From the NCBI GenBank assembly GCA_025352525.1, contig JANXTG010000075.1, positions 1 to 37,279 of the forward strand: DNA of 37,279 bases, in the 5' to 3' direction. The notes under the pieces are model-generated. The model did no database searches, had not been told where the DNA came from, and worked only from the letters and a program-made list of their open reading frames with translations. Positions within the stretch are counted from its first letter, which is position 1. Each line of letters starts with the position of its first letter. Made by a program: the position numbers and the translations under genes. The DNA comes from Ferruginibacter sp. Lineage in GTDB: Bacteria; Bacteroidota; Bacteroidia; Chitinophagales; Chitinophagaceae. Shown piece after piece: positions 20,901-28,990 of this stretch.

Positions 20901-22502
20901 ACCATTAAGGCTTACATGGTAATAAATGCTATCGCCGTTAATTGCACTTATAGGAATATTTACTACAACATTAACTTCACCATTTTTTTGTGTAGAAGAT
21001 GAGGCTTTGGCAACGCTATAATATTCAGTGTTCCCTATTTTTATTATTGGTTTCGCTAATGGTTTATTTACTTTTTGCAATGCCTCCACCTGCACAGGTG
21101 TGTTGACAGCATTATATTGTTCTGGAAAACCTTTAAAAGAATATTTTATAACTGCGTGTATAGAAGTGTTGGCGTATGCTTCATCATCCTTTGTTTTTTT
21201 GTAAAGAAAATCAGCTGAAGAATTTTGTACAACCAACTTGTCATTTTTATCGTACGCACTTACAGTTGCATTGTACCAATCATTTTCTTTAAAGCCTGCC
21301 TTAGCTGCATTTGCCTCATCGTATTTGATATTGCTGTGCAATACGTTATTTACATCCGGCACCACAGACGTTTGATAAATAAATCCCTTATCAACCGGCT
21401 TTTTTGCAGATGGATTTAATGCCGGTGTTATCTTCACAATATATTTTACAACACCATATTTTTTATTTAATGTATCTATAATATGGATCGTATCTGATTT
21501 ACTTAAACTTCCTTCAAACAGATTCCAGGTAAGTAAAAATGGTTTGTCATTATTTACTTCTACGGTATCTCTTCCCTTGTATGCAACAGGATTTAAAATA
21601 TCAAGTTCAAGTTTATTATCCACAAAGTTGTTTGGAGGCTTGTAATAAAAAGTTGTCACTTCACTTTTTCCATTATTTTTAAAGTATGCTGTTGAAGATT
21701 GTGCTATCACCTGGATAGCATATGCCTGACCGAGATCAAGCTTTATTCCGGATGATATATCCAGCGGATAATTAGTAGTGAATAGATTTCCTTTATCAAG
21801 CAAAAGCTGCACATTATTGTTCAATGCATCAAGCGGGGTAATGCCATTTATCAGCTTTACAATTTTTAACCTGTAAGTTATTCCGAAAACCTGAGGGGCT
21901 GTATTTTGCCATGTCACCATCATCATCTGTGGACTGAAACCCTGTACTGCACTGCCATTAAAAGGATTAATTATTTGTGGAGGATTATAATAAGTAACAA
22001 AAATAGTTTTGCAGGCGGTACTTATTATTTCACGTGTGTCAAAATCTTTTACCTGTATACAAAACGTGTAGCTGCCTTCGGGCAAAGCCTGGTTAAGCCC
22101 GATATCATTGGCAGTTAAGCCGGTTAAATTAAGGTCATCGGTTGTGCCGTTGCCGTAAATTTTTCTCAACTGCAAACCGTTTAACATTAAGGGAGAGTTG
22201 GCAGATAATAAAATTGGCGACAAAGGACGGTAAGCATTCTTTACAGAAATGATTACACTGTTATCATCTTTGGTAACTGAGCCTGCAAGGTATACACGCC
22301 TGTTGGTGGTAGAAAAAAGTGACAACAACATGTTATTCGTTCTTCCGTATCCTGAATAATCCCTGAAGTAAACTGAGTATGGCGGCGTTATCAATAAATT
22401 TGAGGTTACCGTTTGCGCATTTGCATCAATAACAAAACTTGAAATAATTAGGAAGTAAATTATCCGGCGTAATATTTTTGTTTTGATTTTCATTAGAAAC
22501 AT
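14973..22502 (-). CDS. Giant secreted surface protein (2,509 residues) with TANFOR-like N terminus
   Basis: This is the largest gene in the window. The product has a signal peptide ending at about residue 30 (FVIDANAQ). The first ~280 residues (YSVYFRDYSGYG, LPEGSYTFCIQVKDFDT, INPFNGSAVQGFSPQMMMVTW) resemble the TANFOR domain of large Bacteroidota proteins; this match is from memory. The middle, about 1,220-1,650, holds carboxypeptidase-regulatory-like and Ig-like domains, for example GSEISGKVMLDGSPVKNARVYID. The last ~900 residues are long amphipathic beta stretches rich in Gly, Ser and Thr. It ends SGGPINACY, with no type IX sorting domain seen. Cysteines are few and cluster near the ends. 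ATG at 22502 is used; ATG at 22493 (MKIKTK) gives a better-shaped signal peptide and is equally likely. It lies 33 bases after the barrel gene and 13 before the FN3 gene. An adhesin or surface fibre is plausible but not proven. Confidence 0.85.
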   Translation of the reverse strand: MFLMKIKTKILRRIIYFLIISSFVIDANAQTVTSNLLITPPYSVYFRDYSGYGRTNNMLLSLFSTTNRRVYLAGSVTKDDNSVIISVKNAYRPLSPILLSANSPLMLNGLQLRKIYGNGTTDDLNLTGLTANDIGLNQALPEGSYTFCIQVKDFDTREIISTACKTIFVTYYNPPQIINPFNGSAVQGFSPQMMMVTWQNTAPQVFGITYRLKIVKLINGITPLDALNNNVQLLLDKGNLFTTNYPLDISSGIKLDLGQAYAIQVIAQSSTAYFKNNGKSEVTTFYYKPPNNFVDNKLELDILNPVAYKGRDTVEVNNDKPFLLTWNLFEGSLSKSDTIHIIDTLNKKYGVVKYIVKITPALNPSAKKPVDKGFIYQTSVVPDVNNVLHSNIKYDEANAAKAGFKENDWYNATVSAYDKNDKLVVQNSSADFLYKKTKDDEAYANTSIHAVIKYSFKGFPEQYNAVNTPVQVEALQKVNKPLAKPIIKIGNTEYYSVAKASSSTQKNGEVNVVVNIPISAINGDSIYYHVSLNGAYYIDRDFALLGNSAPVKTKNTNSDTNYINFGQLVAKTYGYSLKVNVSKAFTSYRLNNKNGTLDIKIMQDNKYSKNYESTDSGMIYKVGIAKAEAGITIVLYRKTKKTYVPPVEGNIKQMGDAEYGDVEVARGITTIETNEKGNKISFVKFDRLLSNIFNGDEYYLVALNPVTTITKSVATISGGTAGGVKAFAHVNPYFNYVYKDSAYIATEAVFKLPKPLNIDNEDSLYRDVSYNYEITSTKPPTSLIKGRILYQWKTDQTHQIRPLAKSTFKIIVDYLINGKSIGYTTKLKGKTYEEKFFLPVGDKSSGEDMQLLDFGKTMGTGSTDAQGNFEIDVVNLNPKGSLGQGYIETKGWTVPDEKQLTTGIKGPPSFINFKLAPIFDPGDNANSIFSKSSFGGVGAIQQSITQTATQQSFLNQGMSITMDNTGAFNIAALGSGALSPSKLQSGSLNISHGPHADMNDETDKNFDDQLVSFERVYRIVPDNPYIYPLIETAVVQPFEAISGNSYNSLVKEVRVKVSTKDNLNNTLDEMKVIVFRSLGDKTKDLPAGEGDGKYLQKKLINPQYKDSIGGDVQNAKPLDISTVLKTKFEYLWPDSVVNKNGDVLFTTLLAGYQNYYIEGSSNPDVPGKYFKATFQSFNTNINDNNPDLWDGTVSPDPINVTVALQPLLSRAFLRLLDVETKSSIPRGTIRMYHSGSKSSKSVIADQDGYAEITASNDPLQSFVTKDNTKIYFRGEASGYNNSEIVSFPFNRQGQQFVYRFSLNPSGNIAGHLISADEKVKGYIKSASGQFAFELNNVYKNVEAYIKTASGKVYSTLNGYFNIPAPALAGNKIEIIPKDVAYFDTSYTINATDAFKKSVDLKDISIYRRKHRIHFIVTDADNGNLVDNAKIDLENISVNTQKGIADFLFENVSVNNYTFIIHGPDGKNYIPITKNVKNEESKDFVTINIAIEKGSEISGKVMLDGSPVKNARVYIDADVKPQPVSSSTKATGNITKDANLLQTFTDDAGNYTLHGVPVNNQNIDVLATLDTSFAVNGDREKAAIVNKKAITNFSLTGYRDLVINNLHGFPLTVEKITSTANSDEVKVSGLLHWSQSVSNFSLNEINEVIRVEDVLYKAVTGTKGKTGVAQDDVVTLEGTSNLRLKYLDKYNVQLYSPVTSMVDVLIPKPLTISKQDDYGVIKGMIQIVDNSFKYPSSYLDFKKESFWFAQKANGDVTTVLSAVKSAIKISDASSGNYNTINALEKQVAQARATYTLANSSSTSDYYLSNFSGGNLQFSFIEFAATADAQNSYIDKTGKIHLNISMNCHIENAQPENFSVKLNDVVLDENKVYPATSTTPIVVALEDWKLSIKNWTISPEQGGIISNDGLIKTAKVDIPFSTFVLRSDMFDMDNFKIKELKLGGGIVALSDMNDKSSGAPVSFSTAANKLGRVIVAPGDKNTAAAAGTAGVVFDNKTGSDMMPHWRFTLSGSGEPVAKIKNLPGLNGDIGINYIQILSNNESVFQLKQTGTPLLINNNLMAKFSPSIIFNGPDYFNITGGLNLSAPRMSDMALELNYTLQNGALAMKLRNVKTEFEGKGFIHFTAVEQGNDQSNIVINSSQVIINGEVEEKPNRSFNPVPAIFTASSGTSPGFKVVLQKDYVMQLTSETKGSSSSGYKLTIAQGGMEVISGDWSTLTYEGLMASNSTSNKGIKDTYTKFTVLGDISVDAAGAQMDNIETPFGKLTMIFDFPAKRLIGKLDLDHVHLGTNTITGTVETLFDPAGFFVAGGGSADINIGNPIADGTYNLGFMIGSYPISVSSDLWKIVTAYKTPEVKNDCFVTNHLSGKPLAGFYMSVDRMIFDVDYDFDFVIVSGYVNGKALVGVDMWANFSGEPTLGVAVKVYAHAGAGMSAITGTSLSGEITAIAAIILAYEANKFVVQGSIDMTFAVSIHQELLITSVSKSISVGCSAQGGTKGFSFEITSGGPINACY

Positions 22503-22535
22503 TTTCTGTCTATGCCAAAAAAAAATTTAAATATT

Positions 22536-24284
22536 TTAAAAAGTATACTGATAGCCTACATCTAACCTGTACAGCGTAAAATCACTTTGATTATAAATTC
22601 CGTTGGCAGGTGATTGTGTATAGTTTCCTCCGATGGTGAAATGATTTCGGCGCTTTAGTTCAACATTCATTTGCAGATCGGATGAAATAGTTTTACCAAT
22701 ATGGTTATTATTACTTCTGTTTGACAATACGGTAGTGTTGTTACTGATCGATAAACGATTATTATAAAATCCTTTGGCAATTCCTACAACTCCGCCGGTA
22801 CTTATTAACTGTATGCCTGCTGATTTTGCAGCATTATAATTTAATCCTGCCGTAAAGCTCCACCCGCTTTTTGCGAGGTTTATAATGTTTGTAAGTGTTG
22901 TGTAAAAATTAGTTGTTCTTATTGGATTTTTTACGCTCACTTTATTATTGATATTGGTAAAACTTGTTGCCAAAGAAACAACATCAGAATAATTTTGATT
23001 CACAAACATTAACCTCGGCATGAGGGTTATAGTTTTTGATTGCTGGGCAAGCCTTGTGGAGTCTGCAGCTTTTAGCATATTTTTTTTCTGATCAAGATTA
23101 AAACCAGAATAAGAAATATCAATACCGAATTTGTTGTTAGGATTTACGGAAATTGTTGAGTTAATCAGGTTTCGGTGGGTTGTAAAAATTTTATACCTGT
23201 TAAGATTATCATGCTGTGTTTGAAAGCTGTTTGTAAACTGAATCTTGTGTTTAAAAAAACTAAACGAGGGAGAAATCATTATACTCTGCAGGTCTGATAG
23301 AAACATAGCAATACCCATAGAGCGATAATACGGTTGAATGAGTTTGTATTGTGCACGCAACGAAAAGTTTGGATACACCGCAGTAAAATCTGCTGAGGCT
23401 GCAGCCTGCACCTGTGTGCTTGACCGGAGTTTGATAAAAGTTTCAATAAGATTTTTTACGGTCTTATCAAACTGAAGAGGGATCGTATCTTCAGAACTGG
23501 TATTGTATGTATAAATACTGGTAGCTGCATTCACGTCAAAACTAAAATGTTTGGTTACCCTCTGAAAAGTGTTGAAGCCGACAACAAAATTTTCTTCAGG
23601 CAAAACCCTGTTCTTGCTTATCGTATCTTTTAAAGACGATTTTTTATCGAAAGCTTTGAACAACATGAGATCAAAAAAATTATTTTTTGTGCCGTAGCCT
23701 AATTTAAATCCATAACCTAAACGGGAATAACTTGTCTGCCGGTTATAATAATTTTGTCCGTTAAGGTATTGCGCTTCCAGTGGGTAGGAGCCGGGAATTA
23801 TTTTGCCAAACAAGGTTGTATCATACTCAACTGCTTTGGCAAAACGGCCCAGCATGGCACCTATCCTTAGTTTGCCCGGATATGCTTCTATACCGCCGCC
23901 TAAAAAAGTTTGATTGCTTAAAGTAAATTCAGAGAATGTTATTTGCCTGTAGCCTGCATGTACCGTGAGCCACTTGTAATGCGGGCTCATACCAAACTGG
24001 TTAAATGCATTTACAACATTAAATTTACCGTTGCTTAAAACAACAGTTAACGGCACTGAAAATCCAAATACATCAAAATTAATGTTAGCATTAAAATTAT
24101 AAGAGGAGGGCAATGGAGCACGACCCGTATCGTTGGTAAATGTGGAAGAATAATTTCCGCCGATAGTTCCACTTATGCGCAAAGGTTTTTGTTTTGTAAT
24201 GTTTTCAAGGTCTTGCGAATAGGCATGAAAAGAAATACCTACAAAAAATAGAAGGACGATATTTTTTTGTAAAATTTTTTTCAT
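22536..24284 (-). CDS. Outer-membrane beta-barrel protein of the giant-protein operon
   Basis: This 582-residue protein has signal peptide MKKILQKNIVLLFFVGISFHAYSQ and no lipobox. The mature part alternates hydrophobic and polar residues in strand-length runs with Asn/Gly/Ser turns. It finishes with YRLDVGYQYTF, a textbook outer-membrane last strand with terminal Phe. Near the N terminus, RISGTIGGNYSSTF and a segment around WLTVHAGYRQITFSEFTLSNQ look family-specific, but I cannot name the family. At 582 residues it is larger than PorP/SprF-type barrels of about 300-350. It is placed directly before the giant gene with a 33-base gap, so an export pore or membrane anchor for the giant protein is the natural hypothesis. 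Confidence 0.85.
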   Translation of the reverse strand: MKKILQKNIVLLFFVGISFHAYSQDLENITKQKPLRISGTIGGNYSSTFTNDTGRAPLPSSYNFNANINFDVFGFSVPLTVVLSNGKFNVVNAFNQFGMSPHYKWLTVHAGYRQITFSEFTLSNQTFLGGGIEAYPGKLRIGAMLGRFAKAVEYDTTLFGKIIPGSYPLEAQYLNGQNYYNRQTSYSRLGYGFKLGYGTKNNFFDLMLFKAFDKKSSLKDTISKNRVLPEENFVVGFNTFQRVTKHFSFDVNAATSIYTYNTSSEDTIPLQFDKTVKNLIETFIKLRSSTQVQAAASADFTAVYPNFSLRAQYKLIQPYYRSMGIAMFLSDLQSIMISPSFSFFKHKIQFTNSFQTQHDNLNRYKIFTTHRNLINSTISVNPNNKFGIDISYSGFNLDQKKNMLKAADSTRLAQQSKTITLMPRLMFVNQNYSDVVSLATSFTNINNKVSVKNPIRTTNFYTTLTNIINLAKSGWSFTAGLNYNAAKSAGIQLISTGGVVGIAKGFYNNRLSISNNTTVLSNRSNNNHIGKTISSDLQMNVELKRRNHFTIGGNYTQSPANGIYNQSDFTLYRLDVGYQYTF

Positions 24285-24315
24285 TAGTTTTTAACCCTTA
24301 ATTTTTTATAAACTG

Positions 24316-24846
24316 TTATTTATAATTGCCGCTTACATGCGCAGTAATATGAACTTTTTGTTGAATTTTATTTACAGCATCCATTTCTATATCAGCTTCA
24401 ATTTTTTTAATTGCTGTATCAAACGTAATAACGTTTACTGTACCGGTTGCTTTGTATAAAGTGTTTTCAATTTGTGTGGTACCGCCATTGATGTTTGTTT
24501 CATACCTGCCATTAGTTTTATTTTCATCTAATTGCTGAAGCAAATATTTTCCGGGAGAAAAATCACCTGTATCTTTTACAATTAATAAACCAATATGGCT
24601 ATTAACATCATTAAAAACACCGCTTATACTGACCGCTTCTTTCTTCTTTGCATTTCTTTTTTTATACAGTATGAGCGGAGATTTATCATCAGTTGTCGCT
24701 CCATTTATAACAGCAGAAAATGATATATTGTTTGTAACAATTGTAGAATCTTTTGAAGCATTTTTATCTGCAACTTTTGTATCATTATTGTTACAACTCA
24801 CCAATAAAAAAATCCAAATTATTATGATGAGTTCTTTATTTTTCAT
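24316..24846 (-). CDS. Small lipoprotein of the surface operon
   Basis: The 176-residue product starts MKNKELIIIIWIFLLVSCNN, a lipoprotein signal with lipobox LVSC and Cys18. After a short Asn/Lys/Asp linker comes one beta-rich domain (ISFSAVINGATTDD to the end VHITAHVSGNYK). The opening F-A-x-I-N-G pattern recalls DUF6252-type single-domain lipoproteins, only loosely. It lies 32 bases after the repeat lipoprotein gene and 31 before the barrel gene. Role unknown; it is likely an accessory envelope component. Confidence 0.8.
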   Translation of the reverse strand: MKNKELIIIIWIFLLVSCNNNDTKVADKNASKDSTIVTNNISFSAVINGATTDDKSPLILYKKRNAKKKEAVSISGVFNDVNSHIGLLIVKDTGDFSPGKYLLQQLDENKTNGRYETNINGGTTQIENTLYKATGTVNVITFDTAIKKIEADIEMDAVNKIQQKVHITAHVSGNYK

Positions 24847-24878
24847 TTTTAAACGGTATTATTTTTTTAATAAATTTT

Positions 24879-27746
24879 TTAGTAAGTAAGGATTTTTAAA
24901 ACGCCATAACTTACACCTCCGGCATTTGTTGCATAAGCTCTCACATAGTATGTTCCGGGTGGTATTGTATTTGGGCTAAATACACTGTTATAGTTTCCTG
25001 TTGCTGCCGCACCTAATTGATTAAAATTATCAGATAAAGTAGGAGTGGTACTTGTTTTACTCCATACATGACCGTGTTGCGTAACGAGGGTACTACCAAT
25101 ACTTGTTATTGACCCCGGAAAAACAACTATAGAATTAACTAAGCCTGGCGGTTGATAATAGGGATCACCGGTAGTTACGGAGGGGGGAAGATTGGCCGTA
25201 GTTGTAAATGTTACAACACTTCCATATGCAATACCCCCGTTATTTACAGCATAAGCCCTTAAATAATAGATAGTGCCTTGGGTAAGACTTGTAAGTAGTG
25301 AGGAGTAGTTAACAGGACTGGCTGAGTTCCCCAATTGAGTTTTACTGTCATTAGTAGTAGGAACATTGTTTGTGCTACTCCAGACATGCCCATATTGAGT
25401 TATACTCGAATTATTTGTGCTAGTTATATTGCCGGATGCTGTAGCAGATGAAAAGGTTATGTTGCTAATTGAACCGGTTACAATAGAAGGAGGGGGATAA
25501 TATATTGCTGTGTAGAACGCATACTGAGTTGAGTAAAAAATTCCTGCTGAATTTACTGCATAAGCACGCACGTAATAACCAGTGCTGGGTGTAAGCCCGG
25601 TAAGTGTAGAGGTAAAATTTATCGGTCCGGTTGCACTACCTAACTGGGTTTTATTATCATTAATTGTAGGTGCTGTATTTGTACTCCATACAAGCCCATA
25701 TTGGGTTATTGGCGAACTGCCAATATTAATGATTATTCCGTTGAAAGTTGCAGTAGTAGTAGTTACATTGGCGGGTGGAATAAAGATAATAATATTTGCC
25801 GGGTCGTTTTTTGGGGTGTTGAAAATGACAGTGCTACCATAAATTGTACCGACGCTATTAGTTGCATAAGTTCTTACCCAATAATAGGTATCTGGTTGTA
25901 ATCCAATTAATGAACTACTAAAACCTGTAATTGCATTTGCTCCTCCCAAATCTGTTTTATTGTCAGCAGTGGTAGGAATGCTGTTGGAACTGCTCCAAAC
26001 ATGCCCATAATGCGTTACAGATGAGCTTCCGATATCTGTTATATTACCCGCTGCGGTGGCACTGTTATAAGTTATTGAAGTTATAGGTCCGGAAGTTACA
26101 AATGGCAAATTGTTGGTGGAAGAAGAAGTGGTAAAGCTTACAACTGCTCCATAAGAAATACCTGCATTATTTATTGCATAAGCTCTTACATAATAAATGG
26201 TGCTTGCAGTTAATCCTGTAAGTGATGAGTTAAAATTTATTGCTGAGTTGGCTGTACCTAATTGAGTTTTACTATCGTTTACAGTGGGTACATTATTTAC
26301 ACTACTCCATACATGACCATACTGAGTTACAGCACTGCTTCCAATATCTGTAATACTTCCTGTTACTGAAGAACTGTTTGAAGTAACACTGCTCACATTA
26401 CCTGTTGATACTACAGCTGCATTATTAGCAACTGCTGCAGAAGTAAAAGTTACAACTGCTCCATAAGAAATACCAGCATTATTTATTGCATAAGCTCTCA
26501 CATAATAAATGGTGCTGGTATTTAATCCTGTAAGAGAAGAATTAAAATTTATTGCTGCATTTGCTGTACCTAATTGAGTTTTACTATCGTTTATAGTGGG
26601 CACATTATTTACGCTACTCCATACATGCCCATACTGGGTTATAGCACTGCTTCCAATATCTGTGATACTTCCTGCTACTGAAGAACTGTTTGGAGTAACA
26701 CTGCTCACATTACCTGTTGATACTACAGCCGGATTATTAGCAACTGCTGCAGTAGTAAAACTTACAACTGCTCCATAAGAAATACCCCCATTATTTATTG
26801 CATAGGCTCTTACATAATAAATGGTGCTAGCAGTTAATCCTGTAAGAGATGAATTAAAATTTATTGCTGCATTGGCTGTACCTAATTGAGTTTTACTATC
26901 GTTTACAGTTGGCACATTATTTACACTGCTCCATACATGCCCGTACTGAGTTACCGCACTGCTTCCAATACTTATAATATTTCCTTTGGCGGTGGCACTG
27001 TTTGTTGAAACAGCAATGATAGTATCAGTTGTAACGGAAGCTGATGTATTGGAGAGCGTGGTAAAACTCACCACATTTCCATAATTTATACCTGCATTGT
27101 TTGTAACGTAAGCCCTTGCGTAATATAAAGTTGCCGGAGATAAATTAGAGAGTGAAGAAGTGTAGGAAGCAGGCGCAGGGAAAGCTCCCAAGGCAAGTAC
27201 TGAATCTGCCGTAGTAGGGTTCTGATTGATTTTGCTCCAAACAAATCCATAATGCGTTACAGCAGTGTTGCCGGCAGATGTAATCTGTGCATCAATGTCA
27301 GCCGATGTAAATGTAATCTTAGTTACTACCCCGGTATTTACCAGAGCGAGGTTATTCCCTGCAGTTAAAAAGTTTATTACGTTTCCATACACAGTTTCTG
27401 AGCCCGAAACCGCATACCCACGTATATAGTATGTTTTGCCGGGCAATAGATTTGTGAGGTTGCTTATAATTTTATTTTGAGGCAGTAAGCCATTAACAAA
27501 AGCTTTGCCTTCATAAGACCCTACATCAGGAAGCTGGTTCGTTGAACTCCAAATATGCCCGCTTATTTGAATGGGTGCACTGTTAGGAGTCACTGTCCCT
27601 GTAATAATTACTGAAGATGATTGCACATTACTTGTATCACCGGTAACTATGGTTGGAGATTCATTTTGATGATCTATTTTTTGGCAACCGTAAAAGATAA
27701 ATAGAAAAGCTATACTAGCAATTAAAAAGTATTTGGTTTTTTTCAT
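24879..27746 (-). CDS. Repeat lipoprotein with nine FN3-like domains, first gene of the surface operon
   Basis: This 955-residue lipoprotein has signal MKKTKYFLIASIAFLFIFYGC with Cys21. The frame extends six codons further to a TTG at 27764, but ATG at 27746 starts exactly at the signal peptide and is preferred. The rest is nine tandem FN3-like repeats of about 90-104 residues. The core pattern is ITQYGHVWSS-x5-PT-x2-DSKTQLG and the second half GLTxSTIYYVRAYAINNxGISYGAVVSFTT. Repeats 3 to 5 are nearly identical in protein and in DNA, with a period of exactly 312 bases. The last repeat ends the protein (YYVRAYATNAGGVSYGVLKILTY). No enzymatic motif is present. It is probably an elongated surface stalk or ligand-binding protein anchored in the outer membrane. 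Four genes follow on the same strand with gaps of 13-33 bases. Confidence 0.87.
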   Translation of the reverse strand: MKKTKYFLIASIAFLFIFYGCQKIDHQNESPTIVTGDTSNVQSSSVIITGTVTPNSAPIQISGHIWSSTNQLPDVGSYEGKAFVNGLLPQNKIISNLTNLLPGKTYYIRGYAVSGSETVYGNVINFLTAGNNLALVNTGVVTKITFTSADIDAQITSAGNTAVTHYGFVWSKINQNPTTADSVLALGAFPAPASYTSSLSNLSPATLYYARAYVTNNAGINYGNVVSFTTLSNTSASVTTDTIIAVSTNSATAKGNIISIGSSAVTQYGHVWSSVNNVPTVNDSKTQLGTANAAINFNSSLTGLTASTIYYVRAYAINNGGISYGAVVSFTTAAVANNPAVVSTGNVSSVTPNSSSVAGSITDIGSSAITQYGHVWSSVNNVPTINDSKTQLGTANAAINFNSSLTGLNTSTIYYVRAYAINNAGISYGAVVTFTSAAVANNAAVVSTGNVSSVTSNSSSVTGSITDIGSSAVTQYGHVWSSVNNVPTVNDSKTQLGTANSAINFNSSLTGLTASTIYYVRAYAINNAGISYGAVVSFTTSSSTNNLPFVTSGPITSITYNSATAAGNITDIGSSSVTHYGHVWSSSNSIPTTADNKTDLGGANAITGFSSSLIGLQPDTYYWVRTYATNSVGTIYGSTVIFNTPKNDPANIIIFIPPANVTTTTATFNGIIINIGSSPITQYGLVWSTNTAPTINDNKTQLGSATGPINFTSTLTGLTPSTGYYVRAYAVNSAGIFYSTQYAFYTAIYYPPPSIVTGSISNITFSSATASGNITSTNNSSITQYGHVWSSTNNVPTTNDSKTQLGNSASPVNYSSLLTSLTQGTIYYLRAYAVNNGGIAYGSVVTFTTTANLPPSVTTGDPYYQPPGLVNSIVVFPGSITSIGSTLVTQHGHVWSKTSTTPTLSDNFNQLGAAATGNYNSVFSPNTIPPGTYYVRAYATNAGGVSYGVLKILTY
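26130..27075 (-). repeat. Three near-identical 312-bp tandem repeats inside the repeat lipoprotein gene
   Basis: The string TACAACTGCT recurs at 26139, 26451 and 26763. CCATACATG or its close variant recurs at 25995, 26307, 26619 and 26931. All intervals are exactly 312 bases (104 codons). Flanking repeats on both sides are diverged, so the central array looks recently duplicated or homogenised. Confidence 0.9.
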
Positions 27747-27916
27747 ACTTGTTTGTTTCAGCAAAAAAAAATCCTGTTAATTACTTAAATTATTATATTA
27801 TTTAATAAAATAATTTACTATTAATTATTCGGGAGTAATTATTTATCAAACGGGATTTTTTTAATCATTTAGAATTTTAAATAGTTATCAGATTATTTTC
27901 TGTAACCAAAAAGTGA

Positions 27917-28432
27917 TTATTTTTTAACCGAAAGCGAAATCCTGAAAAATCCATCCGTAACTTCTTTTGTTTTATCAGTCTGAAAACCTTTTGCTGTAAA
28001 ATAAAATTTTCCTTCGGCCCAGTTAGCATCCACTTTTGTAATTTCCAGTTCACCTTTAGTTCCTGTCCACAAAGTCACATCATCATTAAGCCTCATCTCC
28101 GCAAGCCCATGGCTTCCCCCCAACTTTTTTTTATAATTAGCCAGAAAATTATGCATATCATAATAAGGAAGGGTAATTGATTCACCGTTGTTTTCTCCAA
28201 CGATAAGCCCTGCCCTATCCGGTGGCATTATCCCCGTTGCCTTCCATTCCTTACCATCTATTTTTGCGGTGAGCGTAATACCATCCGGTGAAGTTGGTAT
28301 CGATAGGGGAGAATTTTGTTTAACTGAATTTTGAATTTCCTGTGCCTGTTTTGCAGCATCATTTTGAGTACTGTTGCAGGATAATAAAAGGATGCTAAAA
28401 GCAATCCTAAAAAATAAATTAGTCGTTTTCAT
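27917..28432 (-). CDS. Small lipoprotein of unknown function
   Basis: The 171-residue product starts MKTTNLFFRIAFSILLLSCN, a lipoprotein signal with lipobox LLSC and Cys19. A polar linker to about residue 50 follows, then one beta-rich domain beginning ITLTAKIDGKEWKATG, a start pattern seen in DUF6252-like Bacteroidota lipoproteins (from memory, not searched). It ends FFRISLSVKK. It lies 170 bases upstream of the repeat lipoprotein gene on the same strand, so it may belong to the same regulon but has a longer gap than the operon genes. It is divergent from the propeller kinase gene, with 558 bases and an inverted repeat between them. Confidence 0.8.
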   Translation of the reverse strand: MKTTNLFFRIAFSILLLSCNSTQNDAAKQAQEIQNSVKQNSPLSIPTSPDGITLTAKIDGKEWKATGIMPPDRAGLIVGENNGESITLPYYDMHNFLANYKKKLGGSHGLAEMRLNDDVTLWTGTKGELEITKVDANWAEGKFYFTAKGFQTDKTKEVTDGFFRISLSVKK

Positions 28433-28990
28433 AATTAATATTTGAGCGTTTTACTGTACCTATTCTTATCAAAAAATAATGGCTACCCGAAGTTTTCCAT
28501 TATTTTTTGCATTTATTTGATAGCAACTTTTCGAAGTAGAAACTGTTCGGTTATATTTTGTTTCACAGTTTTTTAAATTTGGTTTAATCCTTGTTGCTGT
28601 GCGGCTTTAAGCCCTCTTTCGGGAGATAAAATTGATCTCTAAACTATTGCCGGAAAAGAAATTGTTAGTTTAATCTTTTCTTTTTTGAGCTTCTTAAATG
28701 GAATTCAATAATTCATTTTTTCAGTTACCGAATGTATATATTCAGAGGTATTATCTTTATGACAACTCTTAACTTGTATAGATTATTTATTTCTTGATAT
28801 GATTTATTGATTAAACGGTAGTGAGATTGATTTGTGAAACAGATGCCCATGCCCAAGCCCGTATTATAAGACTCTACAACCTTACTATTTTTCCTGTTCT
28901 ATACTGTTATCAAGCTTTATAATTTGTTTATAGAGTTGTATTGTTTAAAAAACTAATTTGAAATACTCCTGAAACTAAGTAGCTTAGTAT
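28433..28990. other. Divergent intergenic region, likely control region
   Basis: These 558 noncoding bases separate the lipoprotein gene (minus) from the sensor kinase gene (plus). It holds the perfect inverted repeat listed separately, and two GTT-centred motifs (ACTGTTCGG near 28543 and ACAGTTTTT near 28566) about 23 bases apart that faintly recall LytTR binding repeats. No open frame of note. Confidence 0.6.
28470..28509. repeat. Perfect 13-bp inverted repeat upstream of the lipoprotein gene
   Basis: CAAAAAATAATGG (28470-28482) and CCATTATTTTTTG (28497-28509) are exact reverse complements with a 14-base spacer. It sits 38 bases before the lipoprotein ATG on the minus strand. It could be an operator or an mRNA leader hairpin; a terminator is less likely because it precedes the gene. 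Confidence 0.6.

Noticed and set aside
12971..27746. Idea that the giant-protein operon is a polysaccharide utilisation locus or a contractile injection system
   Set aside because: No SusC/SusD pair or glycosidase, and no sheath, tube, baseplate or AAA+ ATPase is present.
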